Positions 36,962 through 45,509 are shown, numbered from the stretch's first letter. The stretch is 64,000 bases of DNA from Dechloromonas denitrificans (GCF_020510685.1 NZ_CP075185.1:1116001-1180000); one strand, 5' to 3'. Numbers and translations: made by a program. Notes: a model not told the origin generated them from the sequence alone.

Positions 36962-37804
36962 TCAGTCGGCGAAGCGGGGTTGCCGTCGTTCGCGCTGGGC
37001 GGCGATCGCTTCCTCGAGATCGCCGGAGAGCAGCAATGCGGCGTTCCAGGTGGCGACGAAGTTGAGGCCGTCGGCGACCGAATGGTCGCGGCTGAAGTTC
37101 ATCACTTCCTTCAGACCGCGCATCGCCAACGGCGACTTGGCGGCGATGGCGAGGGCCAGTTCGCGGACTGCGGCGACCAGGTCTTCAGTCGAGGCAAACT
37201 CGCGGTTGATCAGGCCGAGCGTTGCCGCCTCGGCCGCCCCGACATGGCGCCCGGTGTAGGCCAGCTCGCGGCTCATGCCGTCGCCGATCAGGCGGGGCAG
37301 GCGTTGCAGGGTGCCGACATCGGCGACCATGGCGAGGTCGATTTCCTTGATCGAGAAAATGGCATCGCTCGTCGCATAGCGCATGTCGCAGCAGGTGACG
37401 AGGTCCAGCGCGCCGCCGACGCAGGCGCCGTGGATGGCGGCGAGTACCGGCTTGCGGCAGCGTTCGATCGCGGTGAGGCAATCCTGCAGGTCGAGAATCA
37501 GGCGGCGCAGGGCTTCGCGGCTGCGCGCCCCGTCCGGGCCGGCGATCCGCTGCTGGATGCTGCCGAGCATGGCGAGGTCGATGCCGGCGCAAAAGTTCTT
37601 GCCGGCGCCGCTGAGGATGGCGACGCGCGCTTCCGGGGTGGCATCGACCCACTCGAAAGCCTGGCGGATTTCCTGCCACATCGCATCGTTCATCGCGTTC
37701 GACTTGTCCGGCCGGTTCAGGCGGACTTCGGCGATGCCCTGATCGAGGCTGAGGGCGAGGGTGGCAAAGGTCGGCAGGGTCATCGCGGGGCTCGCAAGCG
37801 TCAT
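36962..37804 (-). CDS. Enoyl-CoA hydratase/isomerase family, dienoyl-CoA isomerase (ECH1)-like
   Basis: This crotonase-fold protein of about 280 residues has the oxyanion segment GKNFCAGIDLAMLGS and the core CVGGALDLVTCCDMRYATSD. It then reads SIKEIDLAMVADVGTLQRLP. The acidic residues used by delta3,5-delta2,4-dienoyl-CoA isomerase (Asp176, Glu196 and Asp204 in rat ECH1) all have counterparts here, and the VADVGTLQRLP stretch is characteristic of that group. It would help degrade unsaturated fatty acids. ATG at 37804 overlaps the stop of the DUF1330 gene (ATGA) and is taken as the start; ATG at 37783 gives a more usual N-terminus. The P-type ATPase gene converges on it, eight bases apart. Confidence 0.85.
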   Translation of the reverse strand: MTLASPAMTLPTFATLALSLDQGIAEVRLNRPDKSNAMNDAMWQEIRQAFEWVDATPEARVAILSGAGKNFCAGIDLAMLGSIQQRIAGPDGARSREALRRLILDLQDCLTAIERCRKPVLAAIHGACVGGALDLVTCCDMRYATSDAIFSIKEIDLAMVADVGTLQRLPRLIGDGMSRELAYTGRHVGAAEAATLGLINREFASTEDLVAAVRELALAIAAKSPLAMRGLKEVMNFSRDHSVADGLNFVATWNAALLLSGDLEEAIAAQRERRQPRFAD

Positions 37805-38088
37805 TGGTCGGAAAAAGTCAGCAGGTCGAGATCGGCCGCCTGCCGGCGCAGCGGAATCAGCGCCTGGTAGGCGGCTGAGTCGTGCCAGCCATCGACCGCG
37901 GCGCGATCGGGAAAGCGGATGACGACGGTGTCGGTGTGAGCATGCCGGCCGTCGAGAATGTCGGCCAGTTGCCCACGAAAGAGCAGCTCGGCGCCCCACG
38001 GGGCGAGGGTCGCCGGCACCTGGGCGCGGTATTGCGCCCATTTTTCGGCATCCTTGACGGTGATGTGGCCGATCACGCAGGCGCTCAT
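37801..38088 (-). CDS. DUF1330 family protein
   Basis: The 95-residue product (start MSACVIGHITVKDAEKW) has the ferredoxin-like dimeric alpha/beta-barrel pattern of DUF1330: a beta strand, then AEKWAQYRAQVPATLAPWGA, then LFRGQLADILDG, VVIRFPDRAAVDGWHDSAAY and a closing strand. Members have no firmly known reaction. The start at 38088 overlaps the stop of the adenosyltransferase (ATGA), and its own stop overlaps the next start (ATGA). It is therefore the middle member of a tightly coupled three-gene unit. The frame is open further upstream, but the extension has no family similarity. Confidence 0.85.
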   Translation of the reverse strand: MSACVIGHITVKDAEKWAQYRAQVPATLAPWGAELLFRGQLADILDGRHAHTDTVVIRFPDRAAVDGWHDSAAYQALIPLRRQAADLDLLTFSDQ

Positions 38089-38663
38089 GCGGCGTTCTTG
38101 CCTTTTTGCCACAACACGTCGCCGCGGCCGCCGGCCCGGTTGAGGGCCCGGCCGAGAATGAACAGCAGATCGGACAGCCGGTTGATGTATCGGCGAGCCG
38201 CTTCGGACAAGCCTTCGGCGCCGTGCAGGCGAACCATCGAGCGTTCGGCCCGGCGGCAGACGGTACGGCTCAGGTGGGCGAGGGCGGCGGCGCGGGTGCC
38301 ACCGGGCAGGATGAATTCCTTGAGCATCGGCAGGTCGGCATTGAACTGGTCGGCCAATTCCTCGAGGCGGGCCACCTGGATGTCCTTGATGACCGCCATG
38401 CCGGGCAGGCAGAGTTCGCCGCCGAGATCGAACAGGTCGTTCTGGATGTCGAGCAGTGCGGTGCGCACGCTGTCCGGCATCTCTTCGCAGAGCAGCACGC
38501 CGAGGCCGGAATTCAGCTCGTCGACTTCGCCGATGGCATCGATGCGCAGGCTGTCCTTGGTGGTCCGGCTGCCATCACCGAGGCCGGTGGTGCCGGCATC
38601 GCCGGTACGGGTGACGATTTTCGACAGGCGGTTGCCCTTGCGTTCTTTTTCGGTTTCGCTCAC
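38085..38663 (-). CDS. Cob(I)alamin adenosyltransferase, PduO type
   Basis: This enzyme transfers the adenosyl group of ATP to cob(I)alamin to make coenzyme B12. The 192-residue product has the ATP-binding N-terminus KIVTRTGDAGTTGLGDGSR, then IDAIGEVDELNSGLG, then LPGGTRAAALAHLSRTVCRRAER and the final YINRLSDLLFILGR, the standard order for the PduO trimer. GTG at 38663 is the start because AAGGAG lies nine bases upstream and no ATG suits. It heads the operon with DUF1330 and the ECH1-like gene, and is divergent from the glycolate operon across 62 bases. Confidence 0.93.
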   Translation of the reverse strand: MSETEKERKGNRLSKIVTRTGDAGTTGLGDGSRTTKDSLRIDAIGEVDELNSGLGVLLCEEMPDSVRTALLDIQNDLFDLGGELCLPGMAVIKDIQVARLEELADQFNADLPMLKEFILPGGTRAAALAHLSRTVCRRAERSMVRLHGAEGLSEAARRYINRLSDLLFILGRALNRAGGRGDVLWQKGKNAA

Positions 38664-38688
38664 GGTTGTCTCTCCTTGTAGTGGCCGG

Positions 38689-38696
38689 ATTATACT
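38689..38696. promoter_or_regulatory. Possible shared bidirectional -10 element between two operons
   Basis: The sequence ATTATACT contains TATACT on the plus strand (38691-38696) and TATAAT on the minus strand (38689-38694). Starts placed seven bases downstream of each would give leaders of about 20 bases for both hyi (ATG 38726) and the adenosyltransferase (GTG 38663). The only other candidate element in the 62-base gap is a weak plus-strand -35 (TTGTCT, 38666-38671, 19-base spacer). Confidence 0.45.
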
Positions 38697-38725
38697 TTTG
38701 GCCCGTTCCAAAGACTGTCGCCCCG

Positions 38726-39526
38726 ATGCCAAAGTTCGCCGCCAATCTAAGTTTTCTTTTTGCCGACGTGGCGTTCCCCGAGCGCTTCCAGCGCGCGGCT
38801 GCGGCCGGCTTCACCGGCGTCGAATACCTGTTTCCCTATGCCTGGCCGGCGCCCGAGCTGGCGCAATGGCTGCAGACCGCCGGGCTCGAACAGGTGCTGT
38901 TCAACCTGGCGCCCGGCGACTGGGCGGCCGGCGAGCGCGGCCTGGCCTGCCTGCCCCAGCGCCGCGGCGAGTTTGCCGAAAGCGTCGACCAGGCGCTGGA
39001 ATACGCCATGCTGCTCGATTGCCGGCGCGTCCATTGCATGGCCGGCCTGCGCCCGGCTGGCGTCGCCGAGGCCGAACTCGAGGCGACCTATATCGCCAAC
39101 CTGCGCCATGCCGCCGACCGTTTCGCCAGTATCGGCGCCAGCGTGCTGATCGAGCCGATCAACAGCCGGCTCGACATGCCGGGTTACTGGCTGGATGACG
39201 TGGCCAAGGCTTTTGCGCTGCTCGACACCATCGACCGCCGCAATGTCAAAGTGCAGTACGACATTTATCACGCCCAGGTGCTGGGCGACGACCTGGCACG
39301 CACGCTGGAAAACAATATTGAGCGCATCGGCCATATCCAGATTGCCGACTTTCCCGGCCGGCATGAACCGGGCAGTGGCGAAATCGATTACCCGGCCCTG
39401 TTTGCCTTGCTCGACCGCCTGGGCTACGCCGGCTGGGTTGGTTGCGAATACCGGCCGCTGGCCGGCACCGAGGCCGGGCTAGGCTGGCTGTCGCAGCCCG
39501 ACGGTGCGGCCGGCAGGGCGTCATGA
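38726..39526 (+). CDS. hyi: Hydroxypyruvate isomerase
   Basis: Hyi interconverts hydroxypyruvate and tartronate semialdehyde. The 266-residue TIM-barrel protein (AP endonuclease 2 family) starts MPKFAANLSFLFADVAFPER and carries AAAAGFTGVEYLFPY, LIEPINSRLDMPGYWL, VKVQYDIYHAQVLGDDLART, HIQIADFPGRHEPGSGEIDY and a final CEYRP. The acidic and His residues of the metal site are in these motifs. ATG at 38726 was chosen over the frame's earlier start at 38666 because the family begins with MPKFAANL. It is the first gene of a five-gene run; its stop overlaps ttuD by ATGA. Confidence 0.92.
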   Translation: MPKFAANLSFLFADVAFPERFQRAAAAGFTGVEYLFPYAWPAPELAQWLQTAGLEQVLFNLAPGDWAAGERGLACLPQRRGEFAESVDQALEYAMLLDCRRVHCMAGLRPAGVAEAELEATYIANLRHAADRFASIGASVLIEPINSRLDMPGYWLDDVAKAFALLDTIDRRNVKVQYDIYHAQVLGDDLARTLENNIERIGHIQIADFPGRHEPGSGEIDYPALFALLDRLGYAGWVGCEYRPLAGTEAGLGWLSQPDGAAGRAS

Positions 39527-40785
39527 CGCCGCGCGAAACTCTCCGCCGTTTGTTCGATGCGGCGATTGCCGCGGCCGATCCGGCCTTGTGCGTGCCGCCG
39601 CAGCTGCCGCCGGATGACGGCGGCCGGCTGATCGTGATCGGCGCCGGCAAGGCTTCGGCGGTGATGGCGCGGGCCGTCGAGCAGCACTGGTCGGGGCCGC
39701 TCGACGGGCTGGTCGTCACCCGCTATGGCCATGGCGTGCCGTGCGAACGGATCGAGATTGTCGAAGCCGCCCATCCGGTGCCCGATGCGGCCGGCGAACA
39801 GGCGGCGCAACGGATGCTCGCCAAGGTTCACGGTTTGGCTGAAAACGACCGCGTGCTGGCGCTGATTTCCGGCGGCGGCTCGGCGCTGCTGGCGGCTCCG
39901 GCCGACGGCATCGGGCTGGCCGACAAGCGGGTCATCACCGCGGCGCTCCTCAAGTCGGGGGCGGCCATCGGCGAGATCAACTGCGTGCGCAAACACCTCT
40001 CGGCGATCAAGGGGGGGCGGCTGGCCGCTGCCGCCAGGCCGGCCCAAGTCCTGACCCTGGCGATTTCCGACGTGCCGGGCGACGACCCGGCGGTCATTGC
40101 CTCGGGACCGACCGTGGCCGATCCGACGTCGGCCGCCGAGGCGCTCCGGATTCTCGATTTCTACGCCATCGCTGTTCCCCCGGCGCTGCGCGCCCGGTTG
40201 GCCTCGGGCGCCTTCGAAACGCCGAAACCGGGCGATCCGCGCCTCGCCAACAGCGCCTTCCGGCTGATCGCCAGTCCGCGCCAGATGCTCGAAGCGGCCG
40301 CCGCTGCTGCGCGCCAGCTTGGCATCACGCCGCTGATTCTCGGTGATGCGATTGAGGGCGAAGCGCGCGAAGTCGGCAAGGTGCTGGCCGGTGTGGCACT
40401 CAGTTGCGCCAGGCACGGGTTTCCCGCTACCAAGCCCTGTGTCCTGCTGTCCGGCGGGGAAACGACGGTGACGCTGAAAGGCCAGGGGCGTGGCGGGCGC
40501 AATACGGAATTCCTGCTTGGCCTGGCCCTGGCCCTCGACGGCGCACCGGGCATTTATGCGCTGGCCGCCGATACTGATGGCATCGATGGTTCCGAGGACA
40601 ATGCCGGCGCCTACATCGGGCCGGAAACCCCGGGCCGGGCTCGGGCGCTCGGGCTGGACGGCCGGGCCCGTCTGGCGGACAACGATGCCTGGGGCTACTT
40701 CGCGGCGCTCGGCGACCTGCTGGTTACCGGGCCGACGCGGACCAACGTCAACGACTTTCGCGCCATTATCGTGGGGTTAGAATGA
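39523..40785 (+). CDS. ttuD: Glycerate 2-kinase / hydroxypyruvate reductase family (TtuD/GckA, MOFRL)
   Basis: The 420-residue protein belongs to the DUF4147-MOFRL family of glycerate kinases, long annotated also as hydroxypyruvate reductase (TtuD). Landmarks are GAGKASAVMARAVEQHW, EAAHPVPDAAGEQAA, LALISGGGSALLAAPADG, CVRKHLSAIKGGRLA, SDVPGDDPAVIASGPTV and the C-terminal MOFRL region with LLSGGETTVTLKGQGRGGRN and AADTDGIDGSEDNAGA. It would phosphorylate D-glycerate to 2-phosphoglycerate, feeding carbon from glyoxylate into glycolysis. The start overlaps hyi (ATGA) and the stop overlaps glcD (ATGA). Confidence 0.9.
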   Translation: MTPRETLRRLFDAAIAAADPALCVPPQLPPDDGGRLIVIGAGKASAVMARAVEQHWSGPLDGLVVTRYGHGVPCERIEIVEAAHPVPDAAGEQAAQRMLAKVHGLAENDRVLALISGGGSALLAAPADGIGLADKRVITAALLKSGAAIGEINCVRKHLSAIKGGRLAAAARPAQVLTLAISDVPGDDPAVIASGPTVADPTSAAEALRILDFYAIAVPPALRARLASGAFETPKPGDPRLANSAFRLIASPRQMLEAAAAAARQLGITPLILGDAIEGEAREVGKVLAGVALSCARHGFPATKPCVLLSGGETTVTLKGQGRGGRNTEFLLGLALALDGAPGIYALAADTDGIDGSEDNAGAYIGPETPGRARALGLDGRARLADNDAWGYFAALGDLLVTGPTRTNVNDFRAIIVGLE

Positions 40786-42272
40786 CCGTCATGCCAAGTA
40801 GCGAACCGACCTTTGCGACCGACCGCCAGCTGCTGGCGGCAAACCTGCGCAACGTGCTGCTGGCGCATTGCCTGCTGAGCGACGAAGAGGATCTGCGCCC
40901 CTACGAGTGCGACGGCCTCACCGCCTACCGCGAACTGCCGCTCGCCGTCTGTCTGCCGGAAAACGAAGGGCAGGTGATCGATGTGCTGCGCACCTGTCAC
41001 CGGCTCGGCGTGCCGGTCGTCGCCCGTGGCGCCGGCACCGGCCTGTCGGGCGGCGCAATGCCGCATGCCCAGGGCGTCGTGCTGTCGCTGGCCCGTTTCA
41101 ACAAGATTCTGCGCGTCGACCGCGAAGCCCGTCTCGCCGTCGTTCAGCCCGGCGTGCGCAATCTGGCGGTGTCGGAAGCGGCGGCCCCGTTCGGCCTGTA
41201 TTACGCGCCCGATCCGTCGTCGCAGATCGCCTGCACGTTGGGCGGCAACGTCGCCGAGAACTCGGGTGGCGTGCATTGCCTGAAATACGGCCTGACCGTG
41301 CATAACGTGCTGCGTATCCGTGTCGTCAGCATTGAAGGCGAGATTTTCGAGATCGGCTCGGCGGCCCCCGACGCCCCGGGCTACGACCTGCTGGCCCTGC
41401 TCATCGGCTCCGAGGGCATGCTCGGCGTGGTCACCGAAGTCACCGTCAAGCTGGTGCCCAAGCCAGAGCTGGCCCAGGTCGTCATGGCCTCCTTCGCCGA
41501 TGTCGCCAAGGCCGGCGACGCGGTGGCGGCGATCATCGCCGCCGGCATCATCCCGGCCGGCCTGGAAATGATGGACAAGCCGGCGACCGCCGCCGTCGAA
41601 CCCTACGTCAAGGCCGGCTATGACCTGGATGCAGCGGCCATTCTGCTCTGCGAGTCGGACGGCACGCCGGAGGAAGTGGCTGAGGAAATCGCCCGCGTCA
41701 CGGCGGTGCTGACGGCGGCCGGCGCCAGCGACATCCGCGTCTCGCAGTCGGAAGCCGAACGGCTGCGCTTCTGGGCCGGGCGCAAGGCGGCTTTCCCGGC
41801 GATCGGGCGGATCACGCCGGACTACTACTGCATGGACGGCACCATTCCGCGCAAACGGCTGGCCGAAATGCTGGCGGCGATCGCCGAGATGGAAAAGAAA
41901 TACCGCCTGCGCTGCGCCAACGTTTTCCATGCCGGCGACGGCAACCTGCATCCGCTGATCATGTACGACGCCGCCCAAGCCGGCGAATGGGCGCGGGCCG
42001 AAGCCTTCGGGGCGGAAATCCTCGAGTTGTCGGTGGCGCTTGGCGGCTCGATCACTGGTGAACACGGGGTCGGCATCGAGAAGATCAACCAGATGTGCGT
42101 CCAGTACAAGACGCCGGAACTCGAAGCCTTCCGCCGCATCAAGACGGCGTTCGACGAACAGGGCCTGCTCAATCCGGGCAAGGCCGTGCCCAGCCTGCAC
42201 CGCTGCGCCGAGTACGGGCGCATGCATGTGCATCACGGCGATTTGAAATTTCCCGAGCTGGAGCGTTTCTGA
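40782..42272 (+). CDS. glcD: Glycolate oxidase subunit GlcD (FAD-linked)
   Basis: GlcD is the FAD-binding catalytic subunit of the GlcDEF complex that oxidises glycolate to glyoxylate. The 496-residue product has the PCMH/FAD_binding_4 motif VVARGAGTGLSGGAMPHAQG, then PDPSSQIACTLGGNVAENSGG, LIGSEGMLGVVTEVTVK, and the C-terminal NVFHAGDGNLHP and GGSITGEHGVGIEK, all standard for the D-lactate/glycolate dehydrogenase family. The N-terminus starts MTVMPSSEPTFATDRQ from the ATGA overlap with ttuD. The presence of separate GlcE and GlcF genes downstream supports glycolate rather than D-lactate as substrate. Confidence 0.95.
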   Translation: MTVMPSSEPTFATDRQLLAANLRNVLLAHCLLSDEEDLRPYECDGLTAYRELPLAVCLPENEGQVIDVLRTCHRLGVPVVARGAGTGLSGGAMPHAQGVVLSLARFNKILRVDREARLAVVQPGVRNLAVSEAAAPFGLYYAPDPSSQIACTLGGNVAENSGGVHCLKYGLTVHNVLRIRVVSIEGEIFEIGSAAPDAPGYDLLALLIGSEGMLGVVTEVTVKLVPKPELAQVVMASFADVAKAGDAVAAIIAAGIIPAGLEMMDKPATAAVEPYVKAGYDLDAAAILLCESDGTPEEVAEEIARVTAVLTAAGASDIRVSQSEAERLRFWAGRKAAFPAIGRITPDYYCMDGTIPRKRLAEMLAAIAEMEKKYRLRCANVFHAGDGNLHPLIMYDAAQAGEWARAEAFGAEILELSVALGGSITGEHGVGIEKINQMCVQYKTPELEAFRRIKTAFDEQGLLNPGKAVPSLHRCAEYGRMHVHHGDLKFPELERF

Positions 42273-43321
42273 TGCGCCTCGATTACATCGTTGACGCGCT
42301 AAGCCTGGCGGCTGATAGCCGTAGCCCGCTGCGCATTCGCGGTGCCGGCAGCAAGGATTTCTACGGCGGCATGCTGGCCGGCGACGTGCTCGACGTGTCG
42401 GCCTATCGCGGCATCGTCGCCTACGAACCGACCGAGTTGTACATCACCGCCCGTTGCGGCACACCGCTCGCCGAGATCGAGGCGGCGCTGGCCGAAAAAG
42501 GTCAGATGCTGGCCTTCGAGCCGCCGCACTTTTCGGGCGCGACGCTCGGCGGCTGCGTCGCGGCCGGGCTGTCCGGTCCGCGCCGGCAGCAAGCCGGGGC
42601 GGTGCGCGATTTCGTCCTGGGCGTCAAACTGATCGACGGTGCCGGCCAGGTCCTCGATTTCGGCGGCCAGGTGATGAAAAACGTCGCCGGTTACGATGTC
42701 TCGCGGTTGCTCGCCGGCAGTCTCGGTACGTTGGGCGTGCTGGCCGAAGTCACGCTGAAAGTGTTGCCGAAGCCGGTTGCCGAACAGACGCTGCTTTTTG
42801 AAATGAGCGAAAGCGAGGCGCTTGCCCGGCTCAACCAGTGGGGCGGGCAACCGCTGCCGATTTCGGCATCGTTCTGGCACGCCGGGCAGCTCAGCCTGCG
42901 CCTGGCCGGCACCCATGCCGCAGTCGAGGCGGCGTGCCGGATGCTCGGCGGCACTGCGGCGGTCGCCCCGGAACAACTGTGGCTGGTCATCCGCGAGCAG
43001 ACCCATCCGGCCTTTGCCGGCGGCGTGCTGTGGCGGCTGGCCCTGCCGTCGACTGCGGCCGTGCCGGGGCTGGCAGGCTTGCGGGCCATCGAGTGGGGCG
43101 GCGGGCTGCGCTGGTATGGCGGCGAGGCGGCTGGCATCCGCGACGCCGCCACTGCGGCCGGCGGCCATGCGGTGCTGTACCGCGCCCCCGAGTCGTTGCG
43201 TTGCCGGGAGGGTGCTTTTGCTCCGCTGTCGCCGGCTTTGCTGGCCCTGCACCGGCGCCTGAAAAAATCGTTCGACCCACACGGCATTCTCAATCCCGGC
43301 CGTCTCTACGCGGAGCTTTGA
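42272..43321 (+). CDS. glcE: Glycolate oxidase subunit GlcE (FAD-binding)
   Basis: GlcE is the second, shorter FAD-binding subunit of glycolate oxidase. The 349-residue product has RIRGAGSKDFYGG near the N-terminus, PPHFSGATLGGCVAAGLSGP, GQVMKNVAGYDVSRLLAGSLG and FDPHGILNPGRLY at the end. The second half is shortened relative to GlcD, as is normal for GlcE. The start shares one base with the glcD stop (TGATG) and the stop shares one base with the glcF start. It should form a complex with its two neighbours at the inner membrane. Confidence 0.94.
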   Translation: MRLDYIVDALSLAADSRSPLRIRGAGSKDFYGGMLAGDVLDVSAYRGIVAYEPTELYITARCGTPLAEIEAALAEKGQMLAFEPPHFSGATLGGCVAAGLSGPRRQQAGAVRDFVLGVKLIDGAGQVLDFGGQVMKNVAGYDVSRLLAGSLGTLGVLAEVTLKVLPKPVAEQTLLFEMSESEALARLNQWGGQPLPISASFWHAGQLSLRLAGTHAAVEAACRMLGGTAAVAPEQLWLVIREQTHPAFAGGVLWRLALPSTAAVPGLAGLRAIEWGGGLRWYGGEAAGIRDAATAAGGHAVLYRAPESLRCREGAFAPLSPALLALHRRLKKSFDPHGILNPGRLYAEL

Positions 43322-44559
43322 TGGATACCCGACTCGCCGATTTCATCCGCGACACGCGTGCCGGCCAGGAGGCCGAAGCGATTCTGCGCAGTTGCGTGCA
43401 CTGCGGTTTCTGTACCGCCACCTGTCCGACTTACCAGTTGCTGGGCGACGAACTGGATGGCCCGCGCGGCCGCATCTACCTGATCAAGCAATTGCTCGAA
43501 GGCCAGGCGGTCAGCGAAAAGACCCGCCTGCATCTCGATCGTTGCCTGACCTGCCGGTCTTGCGAGACGACCTGTCCGTCCGGTGTCAGATACAGCCACC
43601 TGCTCGATATCGGGCGTCAGGTGCTCGAGGAAAAACTGCCGCGCCGAGGTGGCGGCGCCTGGCTCCGCTTCGCGCTGCGCGAAATCCTGCCACGGCCGGC
43701 GCTCTTTGGCCCGGCCGTCAAACTCGGCCGGATGCTGCGTCCCTTGCTGCCAAGCGCCCTGGCCGACAAACTGCCACCCGAGGCCGCCGGCCAGGCCCGG
43801 CCGTGGCCGGCAAAAGCCGGGCACCGGCGACGGGTGCTGGCGCTGGCCGGCTGCGTCCAGCCGGCGCTGGTGCCGAATATCAATGCGGCGACGGCCCGCG
43901 TGCTCGATCGCCTGGGCATCGAACTGTTCGAGGAGGCCAAGGCCGGTTGCTGTGGCGCCCTGCGTTTCCACCTCAATGACCAAGCCGCCGGCCGCGCCGA
44001 CATGCGGCGCAATATCGACGCCTGGTGGCCGCATGTCGACGCCGGCATCGAGGCAATCGTCGTCACCGCCTCCGGTTGTGGCGTGCAGGTCAGGGACTAC
44101 GGCCATGCCCTGATTGATGATCCGGCATATGCCGAAAAGGCGGCAAAAATCAGCGCGTTGTGCCGTGATCCTTCGGAAATCCTGGTTGCCGAACGCACTG
44201 CGGTGCTCGCCCGGTTGGCGGCGGTGGAGGGAAAACGCGGCAAGCTTGCCTTCCATTCGCCGTGCACACTGCAGCATGGTTTGAAGATTCGCGGCACCAT
44301 CGAGGAGTTTCTCGGTGCCGCCGGCTACGCCCTGACCCCGGTCGGTGATGCCCACCTGTGTTGCGGTTCGGCCGGAACCTATGCGGTTCTCCAGCCGGAG
44401 TTGTCGGCGCGGTTGCGTCACGACAAGCTAGCCGCCTTGAACGCAGGTTCGCCGCAGGCGATTGCCACGGCCAATATCGGCTGTCTGACCCATCTGCAGG
44501 CTGGCAGTCTTTTGCCGGTGCGGCATTGGATCGAATTGATCGACGAAGTGCTGGGGTGA
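43321..44559 (+). CDS. glcF: Glycolate oxidase iron-sulfur subunit GlcF
   Basis: GlcF passes electrons from the FAD subunits to the quinone pool. The 412-residue product has two [4Fe-4S] motifs near the N-terminus, Cys25-28-31-35 (SCVHCGFCTATCP) and Cys75-78-81-85 (RCLTCRSCETTCP). Two CCG domains follow (AKAGCCGALRFH and AHLCCGSAGTY). This is the GlcF/LutA-type layout. ATG at 43321 directly follows glcE. It ends the operon; a short hairpin without a T run follows. Confidence 0.95.
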   Translation: MDTRLADFIRDTRAGQEAEAILRSCVHCGFCTATCPTYQLLGDELDGPRGRIYLIKQLLEGQAVSEKTRLHLDRCLTCRSCETTCPSGVRYSHLLDIGRQVLEEKLPRRGGGAWLRFALREILPRPALFGPAVKLGRMLRPLLPSALADKLPPEAAGQARPWPAKAGHRRRVLALAGCVQPALVPNINAATARVLDRLGIELFEEAKAGCCGALRFHLNDQAAGRADMRRNIDAWWPHVDAGIEAIVVTASGCGVQVRDYGHALIDDPAYAEKAAKISALCRDPSEILVAERTAVLARLAAVEGKRGKLAFHSPCTLQHGLKIRGTIEEFLGAAGYALTPVGDAHLCCGSAGTYAVLQPELSARLRHDKLAALNAGSPQAIATANIGCLTHLQAGSLLPVRHWIELIDEVLG

Positions 44560-44583
44560 GCGGCAGGCGTACTGAGCTGCCGC
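44560..44583 (+). other. Hairpin after glcF
   Basis: GCGGCAG (44560-44566) pairs with CTGCCGC (44577-44583) around a ten-base loop. No T tract follows, so it is at best a Rho-assisted stop or an mRNA 3' stabiliser for the glycolate operon. Confidence 0.4.
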
Positions 44584-44650
44584 CCCGGGCATGGCGGTGA
44601 GCCCGCTCCAAGACTTTCGTGATAACCTTTCGCCGCTACAGGGAGGCCGG

Positions 44651-45448
44651 ATGGCGATAACAATCGATGCCTGCGCAGCGCAGCATCAAGGGGACCGTAA
44701 AGAACAACAGGATCGCGTCGCGATCTTGCCGCACGCCCGCCGAAAGGGCGTGGCGCTGGCCGTCGTTGCCGATGGCATGGGCGGCCATACCGGCGGCGCA
44801 TTGGCTGCCGAGCAGGTGGTCCATACCGCCAAGAACAATCTCGACCATTTCGCGCCGGCCGAGGAAAGCCCGCATTGCATGCTGGAAAACAGCATGCGCG
44901 AAGCGCATACGATGATCAAGGCATCGCGCTTCATGAATGAAAAGGATCCGCACAGCACCGCCGTGATGTTGCTGTTGCAGCCCGGACGGATTACCTGGGC
45001 GCACTGCGGCGACAGCCGGCTCTATCACTTTCGCGGCAAGCAGTTGCTGGCCCGTACCGTCGATCATTCCTACGTCGAACACCTGGTTTCTATCGGGAAA
45101 ATAACCGCCGAACAGGCCTTGACCCATCCCAATCGCAATGTGCTGCTGACCTCGTTGGGCGGCCAGGAAGAACCGAAATTCGATTTCTCGGACACGGCCG
45201 ACCTCCAGGCCGGCGATGCTTTCGTCCTCTGTTCGGATGGACTCTGGGCGTACTTCGACGATGGCGAAATGGCGACCCTGGTTGCCGACAATTCGGCCCG
45301 CAATGCCTGCGAAATCCTCATCGACACGGCGCGCAAAAGAGCGGCCGGTGAGGGGGACAACCTGTCGCTGGCGATCATCAAGCTGGTTGAAGCCGTATCG
45401 AGCAAGCCGACGCCGCCGGCTGGCTTTGTGCCACGCGCCAAGAGTTAG
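44651..45448 (+). CDS. PP2C-family serine/threonine protein phosphatase
   Basis: The 265-residue protein is a stand-alone PPM/PP2C phosphatase, a metal-dependent enzyme that removes phosphate from Ser or Thr. The conserved motifs are DRKEQQDRVAI near the N-terminus, VVADGMGGHTGGALAA, AHCGDSRLYHFRG, LTSLGG, FVLCSDGLWAYFDD and GEGDNLSLAII, which together supply the acidic metal ligands. ATG at 44651 follows GGGAGG; an upstream in-frame ATG at 44591 would put that site inside the gene. No partner kinase is seen in the window. It converges on the helicase gene across a bidirectional terminator. Confidence 0.92.
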   Translation: MAITIDACAAQHQGDRKEQQDRVAILPHARRKGVALAVVADGMGGHTGGALAAEQVVHTAKNNLDHFAPAEESPHCMLENSMREAHTMIKASRFMNEKDPHSTAVMLLLQPGRITWAHCGDSRLYHFRGKQLLARTVDHSYVEHLVSIGKITAEQALTHPNRNVLLTSLGGQEEPKFDFSDTADLQAGDAFVLCSDGLWAYFDDGEMATLVADNSARNACEILIDTARKRAAGEGDNLSLAIIKLVEAVSSKPTPPAGFVPRAKS

Positions 45449-45468
45449 CGGAAGCAACGCAAATAAAA

Positions 45469-45497
45469 ACGGCGCCGAAGGCGCCGTTTGTTTTTTT
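45469..45497. terminator. Bidirectional Rho-independent terminator between PP2C and helicase genes
   Basis: ACGGCGCC (45469-45476) and GGCGCCGT (45480-45487) form an eight-pair stem with a GAA loop, flanked by AAATAAAA on the left and TTGTTTTTTT on the right. It can serve both converging transcripts. Confidence 0.93.
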
Positions 45498-45509
45498 ACC
45501 GGGAGTGGT

